A stretch of 64,000 nt of DNA from Cardiocondyla obscurior (GCF_019399895.1 NC_091886.1:2542001-2606000), one strand, 5' to 3'. Shown: positions 38,602 to 53,300, numbered from the stretch's first letter. Translations and numbers: made by a program. The notes: a model not told the origin generated them from the sequence alone.

Positions 38602-39221
38602 GTGAGTCGCATGATTTTTTTAATAATACGCTCTAATTGTTGGTGTCACATGAAATTTTTATTCTTGTATTTCTGGGTGGGAATGATAAATTAATCATCG
38701 CTATGGTCTTGACATTACCTCTACCTCCGAATAACGTAATACAAAATTTCGACTGTTATTATTCCGTCGCGCGCGTTTCCATGCAATACAGTTTCCTAAC
38801 TTAATAATCCGATGCGCGCAAGACAACGCGGCGTGCGCGAAGGGAAAGAGATAGCTGAAAGAGTCGGGAAGGTGGTTCGGGGATGCATCGTAAAACAGGT
38901 ATGCGCCGATTAGGAGGAGAGATCAAAACGGTCCGTGTCGACGAGAAGAGGAGCGAGCGAAGTACGGGGTCGGGGCCAACCCTCGGTGTTGATTTTAATT
39001 GAAAACGCCTCCACGGAGGAAACGCGCGCGCGTGCGTATGTATATACCGCGTACCCTTGCACGTGTGTACGTACACAGAGATACCGATGCAACCCCCGAC
39101 AACTGGGGGCAGCGCGAGAGCGCCAGCGCCCCGGCAAACGTCCCTGGGGAGCCCTGGTACGAGGGGGTAATTCAATTTGACACCCCCACCCACGCTTAAA
39201 CAAGGCAGCACCCATCCGAGC

Positions 39222-39351
39222 GTCCCCTTCCCTCTCTTACCCTCCGTTTCTCTTTCTCTGCGGGCTTCTCTTTCGCTGTCTCTCTTTCTCCGGTTCTCTC
39301 ATTCTCCTCTTTCTCCTCCGCCTCCTTCTCCTCCGCCGTTTTCTCTCTTCG
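39222..39351. repeat. Pyrimidine-rich tract, about 130 bp
   Basis: One strand is almost entirely C and T (CCTT, TCTC and CTCCT units). It could bind GAGA-type factors, but no motif grammar or promoter is evident. Confidence 0.7.
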
Positions 39352-42300
39352 TACCGTGCAAATTAAATTCTCATCCACCGTGAAACAATGTCGGTACCCG
39401 ACCCGGAACAACCCACCGACTGTCGCGAGTTTCCCTCGTTTCCGTCCCCGCGCTCCCTTCGCCGCCCGCGCTTCGGCGAGCCTCGCGGATTCTGTTGGTT
39501 AGCGGTCGGATGGATCGGACTCGAATCGACCGCATTAATTACTCGCTACTTACAATTATAGTGCAGGCTGAACGTACGGTCGGTCAGTTGATCGTCGCGA
39601 CAATTGCGAGATCCGTTCCCATCGACTTAGCGAAAGCTTAACGTCATACAAATTAGAAAAAAGGAAAAAAAAAAAAAAATTAAGTGCACGTCTGTTATTT
39701 TATTTACGTAGCTATTTATTTACGCATCTTTACATTCAGTAATGGTTTCTTCAACTTATATTAACAAAATTCCATCTTACTTGCAATATAAAGAAAAATA
39801 ATGAATTATAGTTTCGTTTTCCAAGTAAAATAAAATGTCTGCAAAAAAAAAAAGAAAGAAAAATAAGCAAATAGATAAAATAGAGACATTTAAATTCAAC
39901 ATAATTAATTAAATTCAGTAATTAATTCAGTTGTCGAAATACTGTAATTTTACGCCTCTGATAAATATCGTTGTTCAGACACTCGTAAGTTTCGTCGCGG
40001 GCTAATTACTTCGATCAATCGCAGCTGTAACTCAACGGCGACGATTAACTAAACTAAATTTAATAATTAAATTAATTGACACCCGCGATCTCGATCTCTC
40101 TCTTAATCATCGAGACGCGTCTATTCTGAAACGCCGCCGCAGGGATCGACTTAGAGATTGCGCCGCGCGAGATAGAGATAGACGGGAATGAGGAGTCGCG
40201 ACGGCGCTCCACGGATTACGTACCCGCGGGCTCGCGGATTATTTAAATGCAAACACAATGTTGTACCAGGGCGTATTGTTCCCCTCTCGGTTATTTTACA
40301 ATTCAATCTGCGATCCCGGGGCTCCGCTCCGGCGCGGCGCGACCGGGGAAGGCGACGCAACGCGACGAGAGAGCTCGCTTGCTCGCTCGTTCATTGTAAC
40401 ATTGTTAAATCTCCGTCCTTCCATCGCGACTACCTTCCGTCCTGCCTTCCTCAGACGTTATTTCTCTCCCGCGCGGCTCTCGGAATTTCTCCCTCGCGCG
40501 TTCTTCTTTCGACTCAACTTCCCCATTCTACTCTGCCGGAGAACACGATGCACACCTCCGGTTCTCTTCTCCTCTCGGTAATTGTACGCATCCGCGTCTT
40601 TCGAATTCCTCGCGCAATTTATGAGCAGGCTGCTCCGTTCTCCCGCGCGTGACTGTGAATCGCGACAGCGAGCGCATTAATTTTGCCAGGTATAACGAAT
40701 CCCGATGTACGCGCGGCGTAAATCGCTTTTAATACACCGACGACTTCGCGCCGTTCGGGTGACGCTCGTAATTAATTCGCCGATCCGCCTGTCGGATTCA
40801 ATTTCGGCTCCCGATCAAATCACGCGAGAATCACTGGTCGAGATCGCGCCTGGACCTCTCTCTCCGTTAATTCGACGAACTTGAGCAGGTATCCTTGTCT
40901 ATCGGCGAAATTATACATAGGTCGTAATTACCATTTCATTCTCGCCGTTATGACGCTGCAATTAGTTTACCATTAAGCCCCCTAATATTTATAATATAAT
41001 ATTGCGGAAGGTAATGCTGAGCGGCAGTAGTTAGAACTCCATTTGCCTCCCCCCCCCCTCTCGCCTTTCCACCCCTGCTTCGTTCTCGTGTATTAATTTA
41101 TATGTAACATCGTTAATTCTTAATGCTTTTCGCGGCCAAGTGTTGTCAGCCTTGTCAATAACACGTTAATCCTCCGGCCTTTGTATCTGTATACGCGTTA
41201 AAATGTTATCATCTAGAGTGGCATCAGAGGCAAACACAAATGCCGCGGGCTGCTATCGGAGTCCGTCAAGAGGATCAGGAGATTAAGTGCCACTCGGATA
41301 ATAATTTTAATAACCGGAATGCACTCTCTCTCTGATCGTCATAAGTACTTAACTCTCCCATCCCAGGGAGAACGGATCCTTTTGCCTTTTAAACCCGGTG
41401 TGTTTTTGCGATACCGAGTCGCGCACGGTTATTCCCGGGGGCCGCATTTATATTTCACCACTCAAAAATTACACAAACGCTTAATACGAACGTGATTCAT
41501 CGTGCGTTAAAAATGTAACTTTGCAAAAACTATCGTTTAAAGAAACGATTGCGAGAAAAGGCAAAAGGGGGAAATTATTTAAAAATAAGGATCGTTATTA
41601 ACCATCTCGCTTGAACAAAGTACTCTTTTAATTTTAATAATGGAATATTAATTGTTTTATTTTCAAAATAAGTTATTATTTGATATTTTTGTGTAAAAAA
41701 ATAAGGACCGTGAGAAAAATTTAATTACTTCAATAATGTATATATAATATCTTTCCAACATTTTTTTTTTTTAATGTTAGTTAATGCTCCATCGAATCAC
41801 TTAAAGCTTAAAGACGTATATCCTCCCAACTTCTCAAAAATTTCGCTTTAAAGACGCTTTAAGCGTGTCCAGCGGCACTATAAATCGCGCGCGCGTAGCC
41901 AACCGAAAAATTAGCCGGGATACTTTCCGAGCACATCCGAAAAACTTTTCGTAACTTAGGATAACGCACCTGGGGACCGCGTAACCTTTGCGCTTATTAC
42001 TTCACCTTAAACGAACAGAACGGAAAAGACACTTCCGCGTGTTTATTCTGCGCTAGCTCGTTGCTTTAAACGATTTCTATATTCTTGTTTGGAATTACTT
42101 TAAGTTTTTACCGCGAATAGTCGTATGAATTTTCTCGAGAAAGGAGATTAAGCCAAGACTCGTAATTTGACGAATTAAAATATGCGACGATGAGACTTAA
42201 TTAAATCGCTTAAGCCTCTCGGTTTTCGAAGTATCTGCCTGCGCACAGGTTGTCACCTCGGACACTTTTCGTAGGAAGGAAACCAGCGACGGCTAATCCG

Positions 42301-44251
42301 ACGTACAAACAGTTTACGGTGTTTATTCGCCCTACGGCGCAACAGCCCCGCGTGGCCCGCGTATTCCCGCGAGACCAGTTTGCTTAGAATCCGCGCGAAT
42401 CGACTATCAATTTATTCAGCGGCGTACGAGGGAGAGATCTTTTCACGAGACAAAGTCCCGTCCCGATTTGTCGAGAGTCGTTAACATTACTTTTGCATCT
42501 CAATGGCTCTAAGAATGGTGATTAATATTTCAAATAGACACGCAACGACGTACATAAATTACAAATCTGCCGTTTTATTCTTGAAATGAGAGAAAATTGT
42601 AGAAAATTGTGGATCTAAGATTGAAGCGAAAAATCGAAAGCGGTTTGTTGCACACTGATGCAAATCTATTTAAGATAAAAAAATTAAAAAAAATTAACTC
42701 GAAAAGCAGACGATCTCTGACGTACGTATAAAAGATGCGTGTGTATTTGAAACATTATTTCGATAATTGGCAAGCCGATTCGTACCTGAAGTTGCAACGC
42801 AGCCGTCAATACAGTGCCAACTGTTGATGAGAAGCCTAGCGCACAATTTAAGTCACGGTCACTGACTGTCGATCCAGATAACTAATGTTCAGCAAAATCA
42901 GGCGTAGCGAGTAGCGTGTTCTCTTCGAATCTAAGTCTCGAACAATCACTATAACGTAAGACCGTGTTCAGCTGCATCGGAGACGTCTCTCGTAGAATCG
43001 AGTTGTTCGTCGAGGTCCTTTCACTTCCGGCAAAAATTTCCTTCGTCGATCTTCAGGGCTCTTTCTTCGGCACTAGTAAACGGTAGAATCTCCGCGATAT
43101 TTCCGCGGCCGTGGCGTCCGAGCTAGCTTAATTGCGACGACGAAATCTCCGCGTTCCTTCAGGGCGATACTTGTCTCGTGCTGTCGTGGCCGACTGCGGA
43201 ATGTGCTCGTGGGTGGTTTACTCTCGAACAGGCTCGATTGTCCTCCGCGCGCACGGGGGTGCGTATCGGGCTGTACTTCACGCGCCTCTTTCGCGTCACC
43301 CTCTTTCTCTCTGGCCAGCACCCCCGCAGTGAGCTAGAACGCTAAATCGGGACTCGGGTAGCAAAGAACCGCCCCCGAGTGTCCCACCCCCGTGACAACC
43401 AACCCCATGCCGACGAAGGCGGGGCCTTCTGACTCTCTTGCCTCTCCGGGGGTGGCTCACCTCAGGGGTAACTACAAACACGTACTTACACGTACTTACC
43501 GTTATTATTATATCCGCATCCAGCTCGCGTGCGCGCGAGCGCTCACAGACGGGGTGAGCGAGAGAGGAGGGTGGAGAGAGAAACGAACAGGGAGAAAGGG
43601 TCGTGGCGTCTGTATGTGCGTGCACTTGCATCTACACGAACTTTTACGAAGTATTCCACACGCACGCAGATCCAGCGAAGTCCGAATCGAGGAAATCTTA
43701 TCATTATTTTAAACTCGTAGTGTTAATAAATATTTTTTTCGTTATTATTGCTAAAAGTATTTCTTTTTTATTTATTTTTTTTTTATTTTACTGTTTGATA
43801 TATTGTTCAACTGCGAAGATTATTATTACATTGATATTAAATATTGTTAAATATTAAGAATGAGTTGATATAAATTGCTGGATCTGCTGCTGACAAACCG
43901 CGCTGTGCGAGAATTTTTTTTTGTAAGGACTCGAGGGGATAGCTTCCGCGAAAAATAACTTTTAAGTCGTCTTTTCCGTGCGCACACAGCCGGTGACTTT
44001 CTTCTATGTCGCTAAGGAGCGCGCCTACGTAAACGGCGTATTCAAGACGATTAAAGAGCGCGCGCGAGCGTCTCTGTTCGCTCGTGACGTAAATTAAATC
44101 CGCTTAATACGGATCTGCGAGGGGGATAGGAGCGATCTACCGAGACGCTTTTGATCGAGTGGAAAATAATCGTCCTAGCAACAGTGACAAACAAACGGCG
44201 TTCTGGAAGGAAATGCGCTCACAATCGGACGTAGCTCGTTGCGAGACTATT

Positions 44252-44290
44252 TAAAAGAAAAAAAATAAAATAAAATAAAATAATAATAAA
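44252..44290. repeat. AAAAT repeat
   Basis: Tandem AAAAT units run into AAT units. Confidence 0.85.
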
Positions 44291-47070
44291 TTATTTCTCG
44301 CAAATTCCTAAATGCTCACTCGTTGAAAATCAAAATAGCGCATTCTTAATGAACATTACTTTCGACGATTAATTTATTGTCCCAGATTTTCTCGCGGAAA
44401 ACCCGTAATCGATTTGCGCGTGTTATTTTTTTGCCACCCTTCGACGAAGGTTTCGTTTAACGAACCGCAAAGAGGCCGGTGCAGTTTATACCCCAGTTGG
44501 CCATTACGATCTCTCTTTTTGCCGCCCCCTTGGATCCGTAATAAATATTACGTCGGGGACCCCTGCCAATTATGCCGGACTACCAGCGCGGCTCTCTCTT
44601 TCTCCCTTGTTTCCTCCTAGTCTTCGACGAAAAGTCACAATGCGCGAACATAAGGTCCGATCGGAGTTTCATCGTCAGGCCCCCCTTCCCCTTTGGAGCC
44701 GTATCCTCCTAACTTTCGCACCCTCTGCTCAGTCGAGTGTACGGAAATCCGTGACTGCGTTATTTTATTAATGCCCATCGTGATCGCTGACATCGCCGCT
44801 AACATACCGTTCGGCGACGCCGACAGATTGCGGATCAAATTCGCGTAACTCAACGTTGAGCGGCGCTCTTCTTAAGTAAAATTAAAACGTCGAATGCCCT
44901 CCGGTGACGTAATCCGAGTACACTAAAAAAACGAGTAATCGCGAAATTAATATTCTATAACGAAGTCGGTGTTCTTAACGTAAAAAGACCGCGCGCGTTA
45001 CATGCACGCCTCGTTTTCATCTTTATCAAATTGGGAGATTATAATTAAACCGCCATTTAATTATCTCTCAACAATGCGACGTCGTTGACTTGAAAAATTA
45101 GCGCGGAACGCTACGTTTTAACGTCCCGGGAAAATAGCGTGCAAATATTTGGATGTAAAATATTTATGGTACCGGGGGGTACTTCCGTTTATAAGTGACG
45201 TTTTATGGGAGAATCACCGCGGCGTTATCTGCTTGAGTTACTGCGCGACTCGTTTAACGCTCGTGAAAAATCAAGCGGGGACCGGGGCGTTTCCTTGTTA
45301 GCGGCCAATTACCCGTGCGTTCGGGCGCATTTCGATTTCCGCGGCGATAAAATTAAACGGGCTTTATTACCGGCCGCCGCGACGTAATGAGGCCGCGTCG
45401 GGAACGATCGAGGTAACGAGCTGCGTGATATCGTGACGGGGCACCTCCCGGCCTTCCATCGCGTCGAAGACCGAAAAGAAGATGAAGTGGTTAAGCGCGC
45501 GGATCTCAATGGACTTCCCAATACCGGGGATCGCTTTGATGAGGGCGCGTGTCGGGTATTAAAGCTACCTTCGCCGACCAGCCTGACCGCACGGCGGTCG
45601 ATTTGCACGTGAATCTCTCTCCTCGCGTCTCTCTTTCGTCCTAGCCCGCCCGGGGGTTGCGCCGGTAAGTTCGATACCGATCAAATTCGAAAGCGAGGGG
45701 GAAAGAACGGCTCCCACGTGGGCCGCGATAATCGACCGGCCGCCGAGGTTCTTTCGACAATCGTAACATTTGCAAGATCGGTGATTGACATGTGTTCAAA
45801 GCGATACCACCGATACCGCTTGCCCTCTGGGGGTGCGGGCTTACCGGGTCTCTGTTGGGGGGAACGTTTCGCAAAATACATTTCCTTTCACTTTGTATTT
45901 TATTAACGCGAACTTAGTAAATCCTCTTAAATATCGCACGGCAATTATTGGTATTTCTTGTCGACTATATTCGAGTAAACTATATCGCTGTTTGTTACGG
46001 ATAATAATTTATATTAGTCCGTGTAATTATTTTTTGATAGCTGTCGGCATTACGCAGTAAAATATTCGCAGACGAATGTGCATTGTAAGCATCGGGCATA
46101 TTCGATTTGGATTATTCTTGTTGTCGCATTCTTTCACGATTCGATTTGAAACCAAGAACTCCGCCGGACCGAATCATTGTTGAACGCGATTCTGGGGGGG
46201 CGATGCTACACTTGGCAGCGGCAATGTATGTGCGGGGACCATGTTTGCTATTTGCATAACGAGCTTTGGTCTCGGGGCGCGACACCGGCCCGTTCGGGGG
46301 CGACGATGCGTGCGAAATTTCGCGCGAGGGTCGTAATCGACGGTGGCGAGGTTCGCAACGGGACCGGGCGAAAGAGAGAATGACGTGTGTACGTAAGTCA
46401 ACGCGATTCCTGAACGCTGCGGCCGTCGGCATACTGTGTAGTCAATTAGTTTAATAGGCCGACAGTTGTGTCGTCCGTCGTCGAAAAGAAGGGTGGCCCC
46501 GCGCATCAAATGTCACGCCCTTAAGAGGTATCGTTACCTCCAGGGTTGGTCACTTTTCGGGCTAGTATACCGGCAAACACTTCCGTTTATTTAACTCGTA
46601 GGCGGCATCGATCCTGTCGGCCGCAAATTATAATAACTTAAATGAAGAAATACGCTAGTTACAATTTTTTTTTATCAATTTATATACATTTTATATACAT
46701 TTTGTTTTTATAATCCGCAAACGTGTTCCTCTCTCTTCAAGTAAAGGAATAATTTTCTGCTTCGTGCAATAATAATTCTTTTTTTTTTTAATTTATTAAA
46801 AACCTGGGGGGGGGTCTATAAATGCGGTGAAGATAAGTCTCAAGCCGTAACAATTTGTCCCAGTTGAGTAACAGTAGGTAATATTATTTTATTCGAATCT
46901 CGACGTCTGTCTAACGAAGTTCCCCTAACGAAGCGCGATCCCCGCGCAAGTTTTTGAGAAAAGCACCGCTACCTTATATCAGTCAAAGTTCGTTTAAAGG
47001 GGAGATTGCCGGGCCTGCTAGTCGAAGGTACACACGGGAAGCGTCATGCATAATGTTATTCCTCGTATCT

Positions 47071-47143
47071 GTTGTAATAACTGTAATCCGTGCACCCTCG
47101 ATCCTCTCGACACTAATAGTCGAGGGATAATACAGATTACAAC
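47071..47143. ncRNA. Imperfect hairpin, 73 nt
   Basis: The outer arms GTTGTAAT and ATTACAAC pair exactly. Next come CTGTA with TACAG, then CCCTCGA with TCGAGGG, with small internal bulges and a loop of about 18 nt. The size is compatible with a small-RNA precursor, but about 20 pairs with several bulges can arise by chance. It matches no microRNA that I recognise. Confidence 0.2.
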
Positions 47144-49750
47144 CCCCTCGCGTGCATCTCCTCCCCCCTTTCCATTGCCGTATCCTCCGCCGACGAATCC
47201 GCCCTATTCGCGTTCCACTACCGTTATTTCGTACCCGAACGTGTTTACCACTCGAATGGCAATCTGAAACAATCCCTGAAGCAATCGGCGACGGGTTTCT
47301 TCGTGGTCAGCACTCTCCGCGGAGAATCGATTCCCGATTATATCCTCTCTTTTGCAATCCCGCCGAAAAAATGCGGAGCCCGCTTCCGCTTGCGCGCTCC
47401 GATGCGCGATTGAAATGCTCATTGTAATTTTAGGGAGGCCAAAATTGAATTAGAATCAAATTTTCGGGGAAGGCGTGCTTATCAATCTCCGCAAGTGTTC
47501 TCTTAAATCCCGCGGCTCGCGCTTCTCTTCGGCAAAAAAACATGCGTTGCGTGCGAGTCGATAATTTTGTGGCCACGCGGCATTATTTTAACGCGACGAG
47601 TCAATCTGTAAAACAAGCTGCCATTCAACGAAATCCGGTCAATAAAGTTTATTAACCTTCTGCGGCTAAAATTATTTTTGTCGTTTGGGTAACGACCGGT
47701 CCGCATCAATTTGACAACTTTTTGTGGTTGAATGCTTCCTCGTTTTCAGATTACCCTCACTACTCGGCCGACGTGTTTTAATATTCGTATAAATTATCGT
47801 AAGATAAGAAGGTTTTTATTTATGCCGCATATATAAATATCGTTTCTATTTTATTTTATTTTATAACATTTTTTAATTTTTTTTTAATTTTTTTTTATAA
47901 AATTACAACCCGCCGTAAATTGCTATTTTTTGAGACAATCGTTTAAGTCTTTAAATCAATTTCTCTTGTCAATTTTGCCACTCACACTCTTCATCCCATT
48001 CTTGTTAAATTTCGTACGCGAGGGTCGAGCAGATCGAGTCTCAAACAAAATCATCTCCCTTCGGACAAGTGTTAACTGTAGCAACAAAACCCGTTTGGTC
48101 CCTAACCCCTTGTATCGCGGCTGACCCTTTTCACCCTTTGGTACTTGGACTCGAGTGCATCGAGTGCTTCGCAGGTCGTAAACAAGCGTGGCATCGTATT
48201 TTTAAGATTTGCTAGCCGTTGACACGTGCATCGCAAGCTCAATTATCTACGCGCGCGGCAGCAATTAACGAACGGCATTATAAGAATCGAATCAATAAGT
48301 AGAGCGGTTCATTTCCGCTACCTGCAAATCTCTTCTTAAGTAAGCTGTTTCATTACTTCATTCAAACACATCCTAAAAATTACGTAAATAAAAAATACTT
48401 TTAAACAATTTGAAAATATATTTCACATTTCTTCGTGCGATAAAACTGTTTTCCGAACAACTTAAAAAATAACGCGCGAATATTCGCCTAACTTATTCAC
48501 GCTGCAAAACGATTTGCGTGAACGTAACTTCGGCCTAACTGTTGAGCTACCTTTAATCGAACGTCGCTTAACGCGTAAACTTTTTCGATTCTCGTTTACG
48601 GAGTCTATTTCCCAATTTCGCGAGGAACAGCGCGACCTTTTTCCGTTTCCGATGGCGAACGGCTACGTTCGCCGTTTATTAATTCGCGTGGCGTGACGCG
48701 AGATCGATGGGAGGGAGGATTACGCGGTACAAATCGTTTTGCGGACGGCACGACAGAGCAACGTGGAAATGTCTTGGGGAAAAATAGTTGCCGGAGTGGC
48801 GGTGCGCCGGGATAGGTATTATATTTACCATTTCGACGTTTTGTTCGAGGCTTGCACGTAGACCTATAATGGGCTCGCGCCCACAATGGAATATAACCAT
48901 CAATGGTGAATTATGTCGGGCACGTGCCCCGGCATAACTATAAAGAACGAAAGAGAAAGAGAGAGAAAAGAAGAGATCCTCGGCCGGCGCTTTTGTTCGC
49001 GGCGGTTGCAACGATACCTCGGTTCACGTGGATGGGACGCGCAATGGGATGTTAAATATCTTAATAATGGTTTTATTATGCGGTCATCTGCGAGACGCGG
49101 CCCACGGGGGCGCGATTGATTACGTCCACCCTTACCAGAAGTTGTGGAAGACGTATTAATTTGTTCGGATTTTAGCATTTCTAGCGTGTAGCTTTGCGAT
49201 TAAATGTGAATTAATTGAGTGAAATATGAAATTAATTAAAGTAAAGTTAAATATAAAAATAAGAATATTATATATGATATATCTGATCGTATTTCTAACA
49301 AGTTGTTTATAGAAAAGTTTTTTGGAATGCATATATTTTGCGCTTAATTGATTCATTAAGGTTTATTTAATTAAAAAGAAAAAAAAGAAAAAATGTTACT
49401 TAAAATTTTTGGACGTAGCTTTCGTTAGTATTAACTTTGAACGTTTTCGAACTATCTTCGCGCGAAATTGTAGGTTTCTTTAATTCGAAGGGGATAATGT
49501 AGTCTTATTGATGGATGGAAAGTAGAAATACTCAATTAATTTTACGGAGAGGCTGGTCATTATCTACTGCCGATTGAAAAGGCCGTCAAAAAAATATTTC
49601 TTTATTTATTCATTTATTGCTTGATATATTTCTAGAAGTTGGGAACATTTGTGTGATAAGGTAAAATCAAAAAACAAAAGTTTCGACCATCAAAGCATTT
49701 ACAGATTTATTAAACTATTATGATACATAGTGTAGCCTAAAAAAATCGAT

Positions 49751-49810
49751 GCAAACGCTACCGAGGGATGCAGCATTAAGGGTAAAGTAGAAATCCTCCG
49801 GTAGCGTTTC
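49751..49810. ncRNA. Candidate microRNA-like hairpin
   Basis: The arm at 49751-49769 (GCAAACGCTACCGAGGGAT) pairs with 49793-49810 (ATCCTCCGGTAGCGTTTC) almost without interruption: about 17 of 18-19 positions, one mismatch and one G-U pair. The loop is about 23 nt. It stands out from AT-rich surroundings with two GC-rich arms of small-RNA length. It could be a microRNA precursor, a small palindromic element or a remnant inverted repeat. I recognise neither arm as a named insect microRNA. Confidence 0.35.
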
Positions 49811-51705
49811 GTAACTCGGTATTATATCCTTAGATGTAACAGTAGAAAATATTATCAAATAATAATTTTCTTTTTAATTAATAAATTTTGACAAACTTGT
49901 CTAACTTATTATTTAACTATAAATTTAGAAATAATTTGTAGATTTGAAAATAATTTATTTTGATAAGCAAAACTGACTTTTACGTTAATATATGTATATT
50001 ATAAATTAAAAAATTAGATACTCTGTATTTTAAACATATAGATTTTTATTATCGAGATAAATAATAAGCTAGCGTGTACGCATTTGAGATGCTCAGTCGT
50101 TATATTAGCAACGCAGGATCACTTTTCTTGGTTTGGTCACACAAATATTTTCTACGATAACAGCAATCGCTCAATATTAATATCTCGCTATTATCACAAT
50201 GAAATTAAATCTTTTCATTTCCGATGGCTAATAATTTTCACTAAAGTCGATACAAATTTTCGAAAAAATAAATAAAATTTCTTTCGCAATATCGCTTCGT
50301 CTTTCCGATAAAGTTTTTCACTTATTAGCGATCGTCTCATCTCGCAATTTATATATTATATTTGCGCAATCAGAAGAAATTCACAACAAATCGTTCTATC
50401 GTTTCGAGAGAATCATTAGATCCCATAGATTTCCAGATACAGCTTAAGATAATCCAATTGCGAATTCTCCACGCCGTCGGGATGGCTCGTGCAGCGCTTC
50501 TTTACTCTCGTCACAATCACAGTGTCGAGACGTTCATACAATGATGACCATCGATGTGTATTGTCGATCCTCAATAGGCACCCCTAACTAAATACCTATT
50601 GAGCAGTCACGCCTTCGAATGCACCCCTGTGCGTTCCCCGTTGTACCCGTGAAATTGTCGAAAGGACCGTGAAATCGCGAGGACACGAGAACAGAATGCG
50701 AGTCTGTGAAGTAGAAAAACCTTACTAGGATCAAATTAGCAATGTCGTCGATTTAATGGACCCCGAACAGAAATAGTATTTCTTTTTAAAGTATAGAAAA
50801 GCGGAAAATATATATTTATTATAATTAATAAGAGAACTTTACGGAAATTTTAATAACTCTAATATATTTATTTGATAAAGAACAGGTTTCTAAATTTTAA
50901 ATATTTTAGAACGCGATTAGAAGATAGGAATAAAAAAAAAGATTATACAATTAGTAAAAAAAAAATTAATACTATGTAATAAATATTAATAATACTGAAT
51001 AAAATTATTAACAAATACAAAATTAAATAGCAGCTGCGGTCCTTGCAAGCGAAAAAGAAATAAGCAAAAATTACAAATAGCAAGTGCTAGATTATATGTT
51101 ATGTATATTATGTCAACGAAGAAAAGAAACCCTTCTTCAAAATTGAGGACGATCCTTGCAGCTTTCTGAAAAAAAAAATGCTCTCTCGAGCACGAATGCA
51201 TTGTCACTTTTAGAATTTTGAGATTTCTCTCTTTCGAGACACGCATATAGATTTGATTGAGTTGGAGGGCATTAGAGAAAGCAGCCGGAGGCCTCGGTAA
51301 TCCCTGGCTTACACGCGACTTATCCGGGGATTTGAATGTAAATATTGTTTCCGATTTAGCGCGTCGACGACAAAAGGTGCCGGACGAGATCTCTCGGGCC
51401 GTGGGTCGTTGTCAAAACAATCATTAACTGCAATAAACGATTTCTGCGGTCGATGCACGTCACCCCTTTTCCATTTTCGTATCTGCCGAAATCTGAAATC
51501 GTCGGCGGACTCGGGCCTCTCCAGGCTTCGGCAACAATAGCTCTCGCGCGAATTATCCGTCGGTCACCCACCCTTCAACGTGACGCGGTACGTGGCGCTA
51601 CACGTGCGCCTGTTTCGTAAACACCTTCCTTGTGGAAAGATCGCAGATTCTTACGAGATACAAATCAGAGTGTCCAGATGTTTCCACTCCATCTCGAGGA
51701 ATTAA

Positions 51706-51741
51706 TCTTTTTTTTTTTTTTTTTCCTTTTTTTTTTTTTAA
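51706..51741. repeat. T homopolymer tract
   Basis: A run of about 36 bases is nearly all T, interrupted only by CC. Confidence 0.85.
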
Positions 51742-53149
51742 TCGTTCGCTTGATCGGATCTTTCAGCGTGCATTACTCGATTTTATTATGAACGATAGGG
51801 ATAAATTTTTCGTTCTTTCATAAAATGGACGCGACAGGAAATGTAAATAAAAAAGTGATAATACACATGCACATGTGCACGTATACACGTAGATGAAGCG
51901 GGAATTAATAAATACAATTAATCTTTAATCCCAATGCGAATCTCGCTACTGTACTTAGCACTCGTTACTTATCTAGACAGGGGGAATTAAAATGAATGGA
52001 ATATTGCTTTTTAATGTTGTAATATATGTCGCGATCGAGATGATCGGCCGATATCTTGGAGAATTATTCATACCGGTGAAATTCCGCGGTTCAGGCATCT
52101 TGCGCTAATCAAAAGAAAGATAATCACGAAAAATTTCGCAAAATTTAGAATTCAGTCGCGACGGCCTCGCGTTGTTTGTAAAATAAATAATTTATCTTCC
52201 CTTTTGCAAGCTAAAAAGATTTTATTTCATCGCGAATTATTCGTCGCCGATACGCTGTAATTTTTTCGTTCTAATCAGCGGTTACGCCGTAACTCGTCCG
52301 ACACTTTTATCCGGCATTTATCCGTCGCATTCAAGGGGTAAGCCGATCTCGGATCGAGCTCTGCGGGGAACAAGTAGAACGTGAGCATTCTAAGTGAATA
52401 ATAAACATCGCAGTGGGGTTAGATACATGGGGTTTTATACGGACGGATCTCCCTTCCGCCCCTCTCCTGGTTCTTCTCACCCTCGTTCCGAATCTGAGAA
52501 TACGTTTAAGGCGCGCATATTGGTCTTCTAGCCTTAGGGCAGTCCGCCTTGTACTTGCGGGGCTACTTTCCCGACTCCCCTCCTCCTTCTCCGCTCGCAA
52601 AATTATTATTCGGCTATTACACAATGATTACCCAACAGTATGTGGGTGTAATACGAGAAATAAGCGTGCAGTTTCATGGTGCGGTGGATCCGATGACAAA
52701 CTGAATAAATCCGCCGCGCATTTAGCATCTCTCGGCGAGACACATGTTCGTACATCTGTCTTCGAAAAAGAGCCTGTGTTTAGTAAATTATCGTTTGCGA
52801 CTCGTGCACGCGTGTTTGCGTTCTTTGTCGAAGGTGTGGCTCAACAGACGTAGAAAAAAAAATAATAAAGCGAAATTAAGGCACAAGTTTTTAGTTGGTT
52901 TTATTTTAGAAGCAGCTGGCTAATGTTGAAAGAAATTAAATTAATCATTCTGCACTAAATACTTTTTTTTTTTTAATACCATCTGGCAGGCTTTTAAAAG
53001 TAGTTATCTTTTATTTAATCGTAGAATAAAAATCTGCAAATTTTTATGAAGGTAATAAATTAGGAATGCGTAGTTCGCGTAATCTATAAAATATCTACGT
53101 GAACGCAGAAAACATCAAAAAGCGATTTATATTGCTTACATCAAGGAAA

Positions 53150-53300
53150 CCTCTATATGTAGCATGCTCCTCCCATTAAATTGAATCTCGAGGACCGACG
53201 TGGTTTATGCCATGCAAATTGGGTCAGCCCACCCCTTCAGCCTTTCTTCCAAATCCTAATCCAATCCTTTATGTACAACCTACCTGCTCACGTTATGAGA
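53150..53300. promoter_or_regulatory. Possible regulatory element (low confidence)
   Basis: A block of ordinary-complexity DNA within low-complexity surroundings contains the octamer ATGCAAAT (53212-53219, a POU-type site) and TAATCC (53257-53262, a K50 homeodomain-type site). Each site is expected a few times by chance in 64 kb. Only their proximity and position between fuss and FoxQ2 suggest regulation. Confidence 0.12.
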
